64,000 nucleotides of DNA from an uncultured Actinobaculum sp. (GCA_938020505.1 CALIHR010000005.1:1-64000), one strand, 5' to 3'. Positions 41,367-50,696 are shown, counted from the stretch's first letter. Made by a program: numbers and translations. The notes: generated from the letters alone by a model not told the origin.

Positions 41367-41516
41367 GTGTCGAAGAAGGCCGGACTGCGGTTTGGTAAGA
41401 CCAGGCCGCAGCTTGATGCGGTAACGGGTGCGACAGTTCCGCGCGCAACCAACGGCGTTTCCGCCCCCGTATATGGGGATGAGAAGGAGCTGAGCTTTGC
41501 CGAACAAATCTTCTGA
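41367..41516 (+). CDS. Possible 49-residue basic protein
   Basis: GTG start with AAGGA nine bases upstream, reading MSKKAGLRFGKTRPQLDAVT and ending in ELSFAEQIF. It fills the gap between the two RCC1-repeat genes. Composition looks protein-like but there is no family match by eye. Confidence 0.3.
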   Translation: MSKKAGLRFGKTRPQLDAVTGATVPRATNGVSAPVYGDEKELSFAEQIF

Positions 41517-41613
41517 TACTCGGCGTTTTCAAACCAGAGTCGACTGCTTCAAGATAGTCGGTCGATAACAGAGTTGACTTCTTCGAGGCGACTGACCGAT
41601 AGGAGCGAGGCGA

Positions 41614-42783
41614 TTGACAGTGAAGATCTTCGAACCCCACGCGTTTGGCGGGCAATCCGGTGGTAGCGTGTTTCTCGTGAAGCGTTTCCTTGGAGCGTTT
41701 GGGCTCGTGGTCTGTCTCGCGGTGTCCTTGACTAGAAGCGTCTCGCCCGACGCCGACCGTTTAAACATATACCGGAGTGACTTCGCCTCCGTGTCTGTAG
41801 GCAAGTATCAACTATGTCTGAAAACCAAAGATCGAGAAGCCTATTGCTTTTCCCCTCTTCTTGTGAAGGGCAACAGGTGGAATTCGGGGGAGCCCATTTC
41901 TCTGACGCCTTCGGGTAAAGATGCCAAGGAGGTCTTTTACACAGGGGACCACTTCTGTGCCATCGACACCGACGACAATCTTAAATGCACTGGCCTGAAC
42001 GACAGGCGACAGCTCGGCCAAGGCGGCACCGACAGCGACTTTCTTTCGTATATTTCTTTCCCGGCATCGCCCTTTCCGTATGGTGTGTCTGATTTTGCTG
42101 GTGCGAGGGATCATTTGTGTGCGGTTGTCGTGGGGCAGGTGCGGTGTTGGGCGGGCAATTCTTATGCGCAGAGCACCGGCAACACCAGTTCGCCGCCCGG
42201 CGACATCTACCCGAAGGACTCGACTGCGGCGGCCTTGCCTGAGAAGGCCGACACGGTCACCGCCTCCGAGGGGTCGAGCTGCGCCCGGGGCCTGTCCGGG
42301 TCGGTCTACTGCTGGGGAACCAACCGCCGCGGCGAACTCGGCGTGGCGGCCGACGTCGGCCGCCACGCGCCCCACTCGGTGGTGAAAGTGCCCCTGCCGC
42401 GCCCGGCTGTCAGGCTGTTCGACCGGCGCACCGCCACATCCTGCGCGGCCCTGGACGACGCATCGGTCTACTGCTGGGGAGGCATCCGCGCCCCCGGCGG
42501 CGCCTACGCCCCCGGCCCGGTCCGCCTGGCCACAAGCGCGGCGATAAAGGACATGTCGGGGAAGATCGCCCTGACCGCGGCTGGCCGGCTCGTCTACGTC
42601 GAGACCGGCCCCTACAACCCAGCCACCGGCACCGTCCCGGCTGTGCTCACGCCCCTGGACGCCCGCGGACGCGTCGTCGCCATCTCCGGCCACCCCCACG
42701 GCATCGACTGCTGGGTCACCGCCACCGGAGCCGCCTACTGCCTCAACACCGACAAACAAACCGTCCAAATAGCACAATACTGA
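41614..42783 (+). CDS. RCC1-repeat exported protein, paralog 2
   Basis: 389 residues if started at TTG 41614; a GTG at 41677 (MKRFLGAFGLVVCLAVSLT) would begin directly at the signal peptide and is equally plausible. Same repeats as paralog 1 (CARGLSGSVYCWGTNRRGEL, CAALDDASVYCWGG, and the DCWVTATGAAYC ending), but no clear lipobox. The second half is much more GC-rich than the first. Tandem duplication of the candidate immunity gene mirrors what is seen at 0.7-2.4 kb and 50.8-52.9 kb. Confidence 0.7.
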   Translation: MTVKIFEPHAFGGQSGGSVFLVKRFLGAFGLVVCLAVSLTRSVSPDADRLNIYRSDFASVSVGKYQLCLKTKDREAYCFSPLLVKGNRWNSGEPISLTPSGKDAKEVFYTGDHFCAIDTDDNLKCTGLNDRRQLGQGGTDSDFLSYISFPASPFPYGVSDFAGARDHLCAVVVGQVRCWAGNSYAQSTGNTSSPPGDIYPKDSTAAALPEKADTVTASEGSSCARGLSGSVYCWGTNRRGELGVAADVGRHAPHSVVKVPLPRPAVRLFDRRTATSCAALDDASVYCWGGIRAPGGAYAPGPVRLATSAAIKDMSGKIALTAAGRLVYVETGPYNPATGTVPAVLTPLDARGRVVAISGHPHGIDCWVTATGAAYCLNTDKQTVQIAQY

Positions 42784-43328
42784 AGCTCCACTTTCCTTCG
42801 TGTTCGGCGACGTCGTCTCACGCGAAATGAGGTCTTCTCGCGCCGAGCGACATCGTCTCACGCGAAATGAGGTTCTTCTCGCGCCGAGCAACGTCGTCTC
42901 GTGGCAGGCGGCGTCTCCTCGCGCCGTGCGACAAGAGCTCGAAGGAAGGCCTTGGAGAGCCTTGTCGCATACACGTCAGGCTTGCCGGATGCGGGCTGCC
43001 GTTGCTCCGTTTGTACCACGCGCTGGCAGGGATCATGGGTGTTGACAGAGAGGGCGGTTACGCGATTTCGTTTCTCACGCGCGTTGGCGGGGGGATCACG
43101 CGCGTTAAGGGGGATCGCGTGTGCTTCTTGGACTCGGATCTCGCAATCATTCCTTATTCCGTGCGGGCAGAGAGCATGACATCCTTATTCACGTCTGAAT
43201 TGCGATCGGCCACTTTGCCCCCGCGGGCAGTGAGTATCAGGATGGCAATTGTCGAAGCGGCAGCAGGTCGCATACGCGCCGGGTCTGTCCCGAACTGTAC
43301 GCCGGGGACGGATTGAGCTGGAGGCGGG
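42784..43328. other. Intergenic region after the RCC1 genes
   Basis: Besides the 40-nt repeats no gene is supported. The word CATACGCGCCGGGTC near 43270 repeats the 3' end of the next gene (43330-43347), as if its tail had been duplicated. Confidence 0.4.
42809..42932. repeat. Three tandem 40-41-nt repeats
   Basis: Units at 42809-42848, 42849-42889 and a more diverged 42890-42932; the first two differ by one base and one insertion and contain CGTCTCACGCGAAATGAGG and TTCTCGCGCCGAGC. Confidence 0.75.
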
Positions 43329-44816
43329 TCACATACGCGCCGGGTCCGTCACATAAGCCCTCAAAAATCGCCCGATTTCATCGAAGGCCCGCTCCCGCAC
43401 CTCGCGTCGGGAGAAAGTGACGTCGTGGACGGCGTCGTCGAGCTTGACGAGCGTCGTGTGGCTCCCCAGCTCAGGCACGCGCTTCCAGATCTGTTTGACG
43501 TCAAGCACCGAGTCGACCGCCCGGAAATCCTCCCTCCAGGTGTTTCCGGTCAGCGATCGCGCAGACGTCAAGACGAGGATCGGACATCCGACGTCGAGGC
43601 CGGCGGCCACGCGCGCATGGCCGTTGAGAACGGCCGACAGCCAGCCCGGACGCACAGGCGCGCCCGATCCGGTGCGAAACTCGGGCTTCGGATTCCATCC
43701 CGTTGTCCAAAACGGGTCGTCCGACCCCTCATGCCCGGGAACCGCCTCGGTGCCGGGGTCGGGCCGCCAAGCCGTGAGGGCCCGCTGGTAGAAGTCGTCT
43801 TCGGCCGTCGGCAAAACGAACGTGGGGGACGTGCGGGCGAGGATTTCGACGACGGGGGTTCCCGCCTGCCGCATGCCCGTGGAGCCATGGTACTCCAGCC
43901 ACGGCGAATTCAGGACGAGGCCGGCCGCCGCCCCCGGATGCCGGTCCGCCCAGAGCGCGCAAGCCAATCCGCCAGTCGAATGGCCGTAGAGAACCAGCGG
44001 AATTTTCGGCCCGAGCTCCTCGTAAATGAGATCGCGGCAGACGTGAAGCTCGTCGTCGTACTCGTCGAAATCGCGAATGTAGCCGAACGTCTGCCACTCT
44101 CGAAGCGAACGGCCATATTTTCGCAGATCCACCGCGTAAAACGCGCCGCCGATCGAATCGACATAACGGGCCAGCTCGGTCTGGTAAAAATAGTCGTTCC
44201 ACCCATGGACGGCGAGGAAGGCGAAAGCCGGATTTCGACGCTCGGCTTTGCGGTCCTCCGGTTCGGGGCTGCGCCCTATTTCGGCGCCGCGTTTCCTTTC
44301 GGCACCGCGTTTCGGCTGGTCGGTGCGTTTCTGTTCTGTATCGGGTTCTCTTTCGACGGCGCGTTTCCGCTCTGCGCTGCACTCCCGCTCGACGTCGGGG
44401 CCGGCGTTCTCTCCTGGTAAATGCGGTGCAGCGTCGGGGCTGGTGTTCTCTCCTGGTAAATGCGGTGCAGCGTCGGGGCCGGCGGTCTTCTCCGATGAAT
44501 GCGCTGCAACGCTGAGATCTGTGTTCTCTCCTGCTGAATGCTGTGCAACCCGCGAATCCGCGATCTTCTCCGGTGAATTCTGGGCGACGTCGGCGCGTGC
44601 ACGATCCGCTTTGCCTGCTTCGACATTGGACGTTTCGGGTTGGTAGCGCACGACGGTCGTGACGACGGCGCCTTCGTCGTCGTCAGGAAGGGAGAATGTT
44701 CGAGCGAAGAAACCCGGTCCCAGGAAATCCGGCTCCCATCTTTCTGCCATGGCTATATCCTGCCACGCCAAACCCGACTTGGCCTGCTCGGACAGCAGCT
44801 CTGGAATCGCCGCCAT
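43329..44816 (-). CDS. Alpha/beta hydrolase (lysophospholipase/esterase-like)
   Basis: 495 residues. Hydrolase core: AFLAVHGWNDYFYQTELARY with the oxyanion HG, the nucleophile elbow YGHSTGG, a conserved NSPWLE, and VHDVTFSRR, where the His is probably the catalytic base. It resembles the serine aminopeptidase S33/monoacylglycerol lipase group. Between residues about 60 and 200 there is a long insertion made of 16-residue-type repeats (PDAAPHLPGEN twice) and then Arg/Glu-rich sequence, absent from normal members and probably disordered. No signal peptide. It is divergent in role from the methionine genes upstream. Confidence 0.8.
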   Translation of the reverse strand: MAAIPELLSEQAKSGLAWQDIAMAERWEPDFLGPGFFARTFSLPDDDEGAVVTTVVRYQPETSNVEAGKADRARADVAQNSPEKIADSRVAQHSAGENTDLSVAAHSSEKTAGPDAAPHLPGENTSPDAAPHLPGENAGPDVERECSAERKRAVEREPDTEQKRTDQPKRGAERKRGAEIGRSPEPEDRKAERRNPAFAFLAVHGWNDYFYQTELARYVDSIGGAFYAVDLRKYGRSLREWQTFGYIRDFDEYDDELHVCRDLIYEELGPKIPLVLYGHSTGGLACALWADRHPGAAAGLVLNSPWLEYHGSTGMRQAGTPVVEILARTSPTFVLPTAEDDFYQRALTAWRPDPGTEAVPGHEGSDDPFWTTGWNPKPEFRTGSGAPVRPGWLSAVLNGHARVAAGLDVGCPILVLTSARSLTGNTWREDFRAVDSVLDVKQIWKRVPELGSHTTLVKLDDAVHDVTFSRREVRERAFDEIGRFLRAYVTDPARM

Positions 44817-44909
44817 GTTCTGTCGCCGCCGTCGAACTTCTAGCGCGCCGCCGACGCCTTGGAAGGCCCGTCGGCCCGCGCATTGGCGCTTGGACGGCCG
44901 GGCTAAGCC

Positions 44910-46385
44910 CTAAGCCCGTCCCTCGTCGAGATCGCCCAGAAACTCCTTCAAAATCGCCGTGACCTGGTCGTTTTCGATGAGGAACCCGTCGTGGCCATGG
45001 CGCGAGCGGACGGTCGCCACGCCTTTGCAGCCGGGCAGGGCGGCCGCCAGCAGCCGCATGTCCTTGGGGTAGAAAAGCCGATCAGAGTCGACCTCCACCA
45101 CGAGGGCAGGAATCGTCATATTTTCGAGCACCTTGTCCACGCCGCTGCGGCCCCGCCCGATGTCATGCGTCATGAACGAACGCGTGATGACGAGGTAGGA
45201 ATTGGCGTCGAAACGCATGGCCAGCTTATAGGCGTGGTAATCGAGATAGCTCTCGACGGCGTAGCGCCCTCCGTGAAGGGGATCCTCGCCCTCCTGGGCG
45301 TTGCGGCTGAAACGCGTGTCGAGCTCCGGCGCGCAGCGATACGTCAGGTGGGCGATTTCCCGCGCGAAGCCGAGGCCGAATGCGGGACCGTCGCCCTCCG
45401 GCGCGTCGTAATAGTTTCCTCCCCGCCATTTCGGATCGCCCTGAACGGCCTTGAGCTGGAAGTGCGCGAAGGCCACCTGCTCGGCCGTGGAAGCCGGCCC
45501 CGAAACGAGCACCGCGATGGCCCCCACCCTTTCTGGGAACGACGCCGCCCACTCCATCGTCCGATTCCCCCCGAAGCTTGCTCCGGCGACAAGCGCCCAG
45601 CGTTCGACCCCGAGCAGGTCGGCGAGTTTCGCCTCCGCCGCGCACATGTCGCGGATCGTCGCCTCGGGGAATCGGGGCCCCCATGGCCTGCCGTCAGGCG
45701 CCAGGTCGGCCGGGCCGGTGGTTCCCTGGCATCCGCCCAGAACGTTGGGGCACACCACGAAATACCGGTCGGTGTCGATGGCGAGGCCGGGCCCGACGAT
45801 GTCCTTCCACCATCCCGACTTCCCGTCGCGGCTCGTCGCGTGCGAATCCCCCGTCAGAGCGTGGCACAGGAGGATGGCGTTGGAGGCGTCCTGGTTGAGC
45901 TTCCCCCACGTTTCGTAGGCCATGCGCACGTTCGGCAGCCGCCCGCCGAGCTCCAGCTCGAGGGGGCCGACGTCGGCAAACTGGCGTTCGCCCGGGTCGT
46001 CCCCCTCGCGCCACGCGCCGGTGACCGGAATCGTCAGGCGCGGGCGCGGATAATAGCCGGTGTCGAAATCTCCGATGGGTTCGGCGTCGGTGACGTGGTC
46101 GAGCGGCGGGTGCCCGACCAGAAAATTCGGCAAGTTGATTGGCATCTGCTGGCTTCCGTTCGTGGGTGTGCCTCGGTTTGCCGCCCGCGACGGGCCGGCG
46201 GCCGCCGATTGGCCGAAGGCTGACGGCCGGGCCGACGATCGGCGGTGGGCTGACGCCCGCCCGCCGGCCTGGAGCGGCCGGTCGGTCTGGAGCAGGCGGT
46301 CGGCCGGAAGGGGCCGGTCCACGGCAAGCGGCCGGTCGGTCTGGAGCGGCCGGTCGGTCTGGCGTTTGGCGATCGACTGGGACAT
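44910..46385 (-). CDS. metX: Homoserine O-acetyltransferase
   Basis: 491 residues; transfers acetyl from acetyl-CoA to homoserine, giving the substrate for MetY. The MetX fold is clear: NAILLCHALTGDSHA, CPNVLGGCQGTTGP, and the final RHGHDGFL with the catalytic His. The nucleophile elbow reads GASFGG where most MetX have GGSMGG. The first 80 residues are unusual: DRPLQ-type six-residue repeats, then a Ser/Ala/Arg-rich stretch. An ATG at 46145 (MPINLPNFLVG) would start at the usual position; 46385 lies 34 bases after metY. Operon with metY. Confidence 0.93.
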   Translation of the reverse strand: MSQSIAKRQTDRPLQTDRPLAVDRPLPADRLLQTDRPLQAGGRASAHRRSSARPSAFGQSAAAGPSRAANRGTPTNGSQQMPINLPNFLVGHPPLDHVTDAEPIGDFDTGYYPRPRLTIPVTGAWREGDDPGERQFADVGPLELELGGRLPNVRMAYETWGKLNQDASNAILLCHALTGDSHATSRDGKSGWWKDIVGPGLAIDTDRYFVVCPNVLGGCQGTTGPADLAPDGRPWGPRFPEATIRDMCAAEAKLADLLGVERWALVAGASFGGNRTMEWAASFPERVGAIAVLVSGPASTAEQVAFAHFQLKAVQGDPKWRGGNYYDAPEGDGPAFGLGFAREIAHLTYRCAPELDTRFSRNAQEGEDPLHGGRYAVESYLDYHAYKLAMRFDANSYLVITRSFMTHDIGRGRSGVDKVLENMTIPALVVEVDSDRLFYPKDMRLLAAALPGCKGVATVRSRHGHDGFLIENDQVTAILKEFLGDLDEGRA

Positions 46386-46419
46386 TGCTCTGCTCAGATT
46401 GGTCGGAATATTGCCGCGG

Positions 46420-47706
46420 TCACGCGGTTGCCGCCGCGATCGCCTGATCGAGGTCGGCCAGGATGTCCTCGATCGACTCGATGCCGATCGAGAGCCGAAC
46501 CGTTCCCGGGCGGATTCCAGCCGCCAGCAGCTCCTCTTCGGTCATCTGCGAGTGGGTGGTCGAAGCCGGATGGATCGCCAGCGAGCGCACGTCCCCGATG
46601 TTCGCCACGTTGGAGAACAGGTTGAGCGCGTCGATGAAGCGTCGCCCGGCGTCGGCGCCGCCCTTGATCTCGAAGGTGAAAACCGATCCCGCGCCCCTCG
46701 GCGCGTACTTCTGGGCGAGCTCGTAGTAAGGCGAGGAGACGAGGCCGGAGTGGCGGACGGATTCGACGCCCTCGTGTCTGTCAAGGAATTCGACGACGGC
46801 CTTCGCATTGGACAGATGCCGCTCCATCCTGAGTGAAAGGGTCTCCAGCCCCTGAGCCAGAAGGAAGGCGTTGAAGGGGGAGACGACGGCGCCGGTGTCG
46901 CGCAGCAGCACCGCGCGAATCCTCGTGACGAATGCTCCGGGCCCGATGGAGGCGAACGTCAGGCCGTTGTAGCTCTCGTCCGGCTCGGTCAGCAGCGGGA
47001 ACTTGCCGTTCGCCCAGTCGAAGTCGCCCTTCTCGACGATGGCCCCGCCGAGCGACGTGCCGTGGCCGCTGAGGAATTTCGTCGTCGACTCGACGACGAT
47101 GTCCGCGCCGTGTTCAAAGGGCCTGACGTTGTAAGGCGTGCCGATCGTGTTGTCGACGACCAGCGGAATGCCGTTCTGGTGCGCGATCTCCGAGAGGGCC
47201 TCGATGTCGAGGATGTCGCCCTTGGGATTGGGGATGCTCTCGCCGTACAGGGCGCGGGTGCGGTCGTTGACGAGCGCGCGCCACGATTCGGGGTCGTCCG
47301 GATTCTCGACGAATCTGACGACGACGCCGACTTGGGCGAGGGTGACTTTCAGGAGGTTGTACGTGCCGCCGTACAGCGACGGCGACGCGACGATTTCGTC
47401 GCCTGCCCGGGCGAGGTTGAGGAACGTGTAAAACTCTGCGGCCTGCCCCGAGGCCACAAGGAGGGCCGCCGCGCCGCCTTCGAGGGCTGCGAGCCTTTCC
47501 TCGACTGCCCCTTGCGTCGGGTTTGTGATGCGCGTGTAGATGTTTCCAGGCGTCGTGAGGGCGAAGCGTCCGGCCGCGGTTTCGGCGTCGGGGAAAACGA
47601 AAGACGTTGTCTGGTGAATGGGGAGGGCGCGAGATCCGTAGTCGGAATCGGGGGTCTGGCCCGCGTGGATCTGGAGGGTGTCGAAGCCCCATTTCTTGTC
47701 GGTCAT
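46420..47706 (-). CDS. metY: O-acetylhomoserine aminocarboxypropyltransferase (sulfhydrylase)
   Basis: 428 residues; PLP enzyme making homocysteine from O-acetylhomoserine and sulfide. Typical Cys/Met-metabolism family features: FDTLQIHAGQTPD, RITNPTQGAVEERLAALEGG, the PLP lysine in STTKFLSGHGTSLGG, and the C-terminal IHPASTTHSQMT and RLSIGIESIEDI. The ATG at 47706 has AAGGAG four bases upstream; an upstream in-frame ATG (47763) has none. First gene of the metY-metX pair, consistent with direct sulfhydrylation for methionine synthesis. Confidence 0.95.
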   Translation of the reverse strand: MTDKKWGFDTLQIHAGQTPDSDYGSRALPIHQTTSFVFPDAETAAGRFALTTPGNIYTRITNPTQGAVEERLAALEGGAAALLVASGQAAEFYTFLNLARAGDEIVASPSLYGGTYNLLKVTLAQVGVVVRFVENPDDPESWRALVNDRTRALYGESIPNPKGDILDIEALSEIAHQNGIPLVVDNTIGTPYNVRPFEHGADIVVESTTKFLSGHGTSLGGAIVEKGDFDWANGKFPLLTEPDESYNGLTFASIGPGAFVTRIRAVLLRDTGAVVSPFNAFLLAQGLETLSLRMERHLSNAKAVVEFLDRHEGVESVRHSGLVSSPYYELAQKYAPRGAGSVFTFEIKGGADAGRRFIDALNLFSNVANIGDVRSLAIHPASTTHSQMTEEELLAAGIRPGTVRLSIGIESIEDILADLDQAIAAATA

Positions 47707-48499
47707 TTCTGCTCCTTGTGAGTTCCGGGGCATGTAGACACGGCAGCGCGACGACGGTCGCATAGTTCTCTCTTATGTTCAGCTGCCGAGCAAGCCCGCG
47801 TGGGACGATGTGCGGATGGCTTGCAGCGCAGCGCCGGGCTGGTGAGCGGGGCGTGCGCTAGTTGGGCATTCGCATGAACATGGCATCAAGCATAGACGCC
47901 CCGGGGGAGGGCGGGTCAAGCTGAGGTGCGGCGGGTCGAGCCGGGGAGGGCAGATCAAGGTGGAGGGCGGCGGAGTGCGCGATACGGCGGCCCGTGCTCG
48001 TTGTTGGTTTCGTGGTTCCCAGGTGTGTGGGTCGGGGTTCTTGTGTTCGTTTTCTCGGGTGTTGAAGCTGTTTGTCCGGGCGGCTTCGGCGCGGGAGTCG
48101 GCTTACTTGTCGTGTGCGTGTGTGCGGTAAGCGTGTTTTATCCCGTGGGCACGGGCGCGCGGGAGGGTTACGGTTGTGTCGTTCGCGGGTGCGCGGGCAC
48201 TTGGGACGGGATACCGAGGGAAGACGTCTATGAGGCGTGTCGTGCGCGGGTGTGCGGGCGCTTGCCCGGCCGTTTTCGGTGTGTCGGGTGTGGGCGTGTC
48301 GCCTGGAAAGGCTTGGCGCAGCGCGGATTGGTCCCGGCAGGGCGGGTCCGTGATCGGGACAACGTCCGTGTAGGGCTGGCGTACCCGGCGCAAATAGAGT
48401 ACTCTACTATTACGCAGCCGCCAAGCGTCCGCGGCAAGCTTGACGGGTCTGCGCATCGACAATTCAATCCCACATGTTCGATTAGGAGGCGTGAAGCCA
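47707..48499. other. Intergenic region between metY and the ESX pair
   Basis: No gene is supported, although a 197-codon plus-strand frame runs through it; its composition (Val/Gly/Cys-rich) is typical of an antisense-type frame in GC-rich DNA. No SAM riboswitch consensus was recognised upstream of metY. A 14-nt word CGCGGGTG(T/C)GCGGGC repeats at 48184 and 48245. Confidence 0.4.
48440..48468 (+). promoter_or_regulatory. Possible promoter of the 48.5-kb ESX pair
   Basis: TTGACG (48440-48445), 17-bp spacer, TTCAAT (48463-48468), 31 bases before the ATG. Confidence 0.4.
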
Positions 48500-49033
48500 A
48501 TGTCGATCTTTCAACTTAACATCGATCATTTCTCTCAACAGCTGGGAGTGCTCAAAGAAGCGGGTCAGCACTTTCAGGACGCCAAAGCCCGATTCTATTC
48601 CAGCGTGAAGGCCAACGTCGAGGCCTGGACGGACCTGGGCGAAATCGACCAGTTCCAGGCCCCGCTGCACGGGTCGCTGCTGACGATCAACGACGAGCTG
48701 GGCGAGACCTCGGCCGCCTACACCCGCACCATCCTCGCCCTGCAGCGGGCGATCCTCGACTTCGAGGAAATCGACGAGGGCCAACGCCAACACCTCCTCG
48801 ACGCCCTGGCCGGCTTGACCGACCAGTTCTCCTACACCCCGCCCGAAGGGATCCGCGCGATCATGTCCGTCTACCGGGCCGCCGCCGGCATCGTCGGAAC
48901 CAACCCCGACGTGGCCTACCCCTTCGCCGCCGAAGGGGTAGGGGACGCCGACTCCTCCGCCGGGGACAGGCGCGCCGACGCCGACCGCGCCCGCGCCCAC
49001 GCGACCGCCAGGAGGGGCCATGGCCACCCCTAA
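48500..49033 (+). CDS. Helical ESX-like protein
   Basis: 177 residues, with AGGAGG ten bases before the ATG. Residues 1-125 are helical (MSIFQLNIDHFSQQLGVLKE, then EAWTDLGEIDQF, TRTILALQRAILDFEEID), consistent with an ESX/WXG-like bundle; the last 35 residues are Asp/Arg/Ala-rich. It overlaps the next gene by 14 bases. It is the small partner in the fourth ESX-type module of the window. Confidence 0.6.
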   Translation: MSIFQLNIDHFSQQLGVLKEAGQHFQDAKARFYSSVKANVEAWTDLGEIDQFQAPLHGSLLTINDELGETSAAYTRTILALQRAILDFEEIDEGQRQHLLDALAGLTDQFSYTPPEGIRAIMSVYRAAAGIVGTNPDVAYPFAAEGVGDADSSAGDRRADADRARAHATARRGHGHP

Positions 49034-50696
49034 CGTGGACCGCCTGCACGGCATCGAACCGTGGGACCCGCGGATCAACGAGACCACCAACGAAGAAATC
49101 CTCAAAATCAGAGACGACCTGAACCTGGTGGCGGATCTGACCGGAAGGGCCGCCGCCGACCTGGGCATGCGCGGCAGCACCGCCCAAGCGGCCCAAGCCC
49201 AACTGACCTCCCTGACCAGAAAGGTCCACGGCTACGCCGACGGACTGACACAGCTCGTCGACGTGCGCACCACCGTCATCACATCAGGACGCAACGCACA
49301 AAACACAAGCCACCAACTCCAAAAGGAGTTGGTGGACGCTAATAAGCTATATGAAAAACTTGAGAAACTTGGGAAGGCCACTCCGGCAGGCGAGGCTCTC
49401 CTCGCACAGGCCCGAGCTGCTCGCGATGCAAAGCATGCCAAGCTTGAGGCGAAGGCGTCTGAGACGCTGGAGTCGTCGCGTCAGGTGACGGTGGACGCGA
49501 TTGCGAATTTGCCGTTCAAACCCAAGGACGTGCCCGCCGGTGCCGGCCGGGACGACGGGAAGAGCCTGGCCCGGCATGCCTCTGCCGGCGCGCCTGTGGC
49601 GGCGGGTGCCTCCGAGCGGGTGCCGGGAAGCGGCGCGGCTGGCGGCTCCGGCGTGGGTCTGCCGCGTTCGGCGACCGAGTGGAGGGCCTCAGGGACCGGC
49701 GAGGGCTCGCTCGGCCATGCCGGGCCCGTCCCGCCAGAGCCCGGTTCCGTGGGGTTGCAGGCCTCGCATTACACTCCCGAACAGACGGGCGTGATCGCCG
49801 GGAGCGGGCGTCGGTCGGTGTTGGACTCTCCCGCCGTGTACAACCCGCTCGCGGCGGCGGCGGCCATGACGGGAGGGGCCGCCGTGGCCGGCTACCGGGC
49901 CTACCAGGCTGTGCGCGCGGCGCGGGCCGCGCGGTCGCTGCCGGTGTCGATGCGCGCGGCCAGCCAGTCCGGAGCCGCGGTGCGAACCCCGGCCCCGACA
50001 GGCGGAAAGGGAATCCTTCGCGGGGCCACGACCGCGGTCCGCGCCCCGGCCGCAGGCGCAACCGCGCCGGCACGGGGAGGGGCGAGCGGGATCGCCCGGC
50101 CTGTCTCGGCCGGTTCTCAGGGGCGTTCGTCGGGCATTTTGCGCGGGACGACGACCGCCCCGCGGGCGCGGGTCCCCGCCCCGGGCTCGTCCCGCGGCTC
50201 CGGGATTGTCAAAGGCGCGACCACAGTTGCGCGGGCCCGCACAACCGATCCGGCCCGCATGGGAATCACCGGCAAACAACCCACCCCCAACGCACGCTCC
50301 GGAAGCGCCGCCGGAACCTCGCGGGCAGGGGCCGGAGCCCGCGAATCCGCGAGCTCGAAAACCGCGGCGTCGAAGGGCGCGTCAAAGACCCAGTCCTTGC
50401 GAGGGCGGCCCGCAGCCGCCGGAACGCTCCGCAACGGGGCACAAGGCGAATCCCAAACCGGCCAGACCCGCCAAACGGACTCACGCGGTCACATGCGCAA
50501 GCCTGGCACGTCGTGGGCCTCTGCCGCCTCCCGGGCCTTCTCCCTCCTGACCGGCAGAGCCAAACCCGGCAAAACCGACACAGACGAGAACACCCAGTCC
50601 CCGCCCCGGCGCGAACAAGCCCGCCCCTCGCCCTACGAACCCGACAGGCGAACCACCTTCCTGCCAGCAGGACACCGCGACACTACCGACACCTAA
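49020..50696 (+). CDS. Large ESX substrate-like protein with low-complexity tail
   Basis: 558 residues. Residues 1-165 are helical with a heptad pattern (LNLVADLTGRAAADLGMRG, VDANKLYEKLEKL). A short Ala/Gly hydrophobic stretch (NPLAAAAAMTGGAAVAG, about residue 280) is followed by a 240-residue Arg/Ser/Ala/Pro-rich tail with the repeat GI(L/V)(R/K)G(A/T)TT three times. No catalytic domain is visible. By position and shape it is a type VII substrate or cell-surface scaffold. A terminator-like hairpin follows. Confidence 0.6.
   Translation: MATPNVDRLHGIEPWDPRINETTNEEILKIRDDLNLVADLTGRAAADLGMRGSTAQAAQAQLTSLTRKVHGYADGLTQLVDVRTTVITSGRNAQNTSHQLQKELVDANKLYEKLEKLGKATPAGEALLAQARAARDAKHAKLEAKASETLESSRQVTVDAIANLPFKPKDVPAGAGRDDGKSLARHASAGAPVAAGASERVPGSGAAGGSGVGLPRSATEWRASGTGEGSLGHAGPVPPEPGSVGLQASHYTPEQTGVIAGSGRRSVLDSPAVYNPLAAAAAMTGGAAVAGYRAYQAVRAARAARSLPVSMRAASQSGAAVRTPAPTGGKGILRGATTAVRAPAAGATAPARGGASGIARPVSAGSQGRSSGILRGTTTAPRARVPAPGSSRGSGIVKGATTVARARTTDPARMGITGKQPTPNARSGSAAGTSRAGAGARESASSKTAASKGASKTQSLRGRPAAAGTLRNGAQGESQTGQTRQTDSRGHMRKPGTSWASAASRAFSLLTGRAKPGKTDTDENTQSPPRREQARPSPYEPDRRTTFLPAGHRDTTDT

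Noticed and set aside
47707..47920. A SAM riboswitch upstream of metY
   Set aside because: Expected by context, but I could not find the conserved core of SAM-I or SAM-IV on the minus strand.
47926..48519. A 197-codon plus-strand frame upstream of the ESX pair
   Set aside because: Val/Gly/Cys-rich with no start signal. The real start at 48500 lies in a different frame and has AGGAGG.
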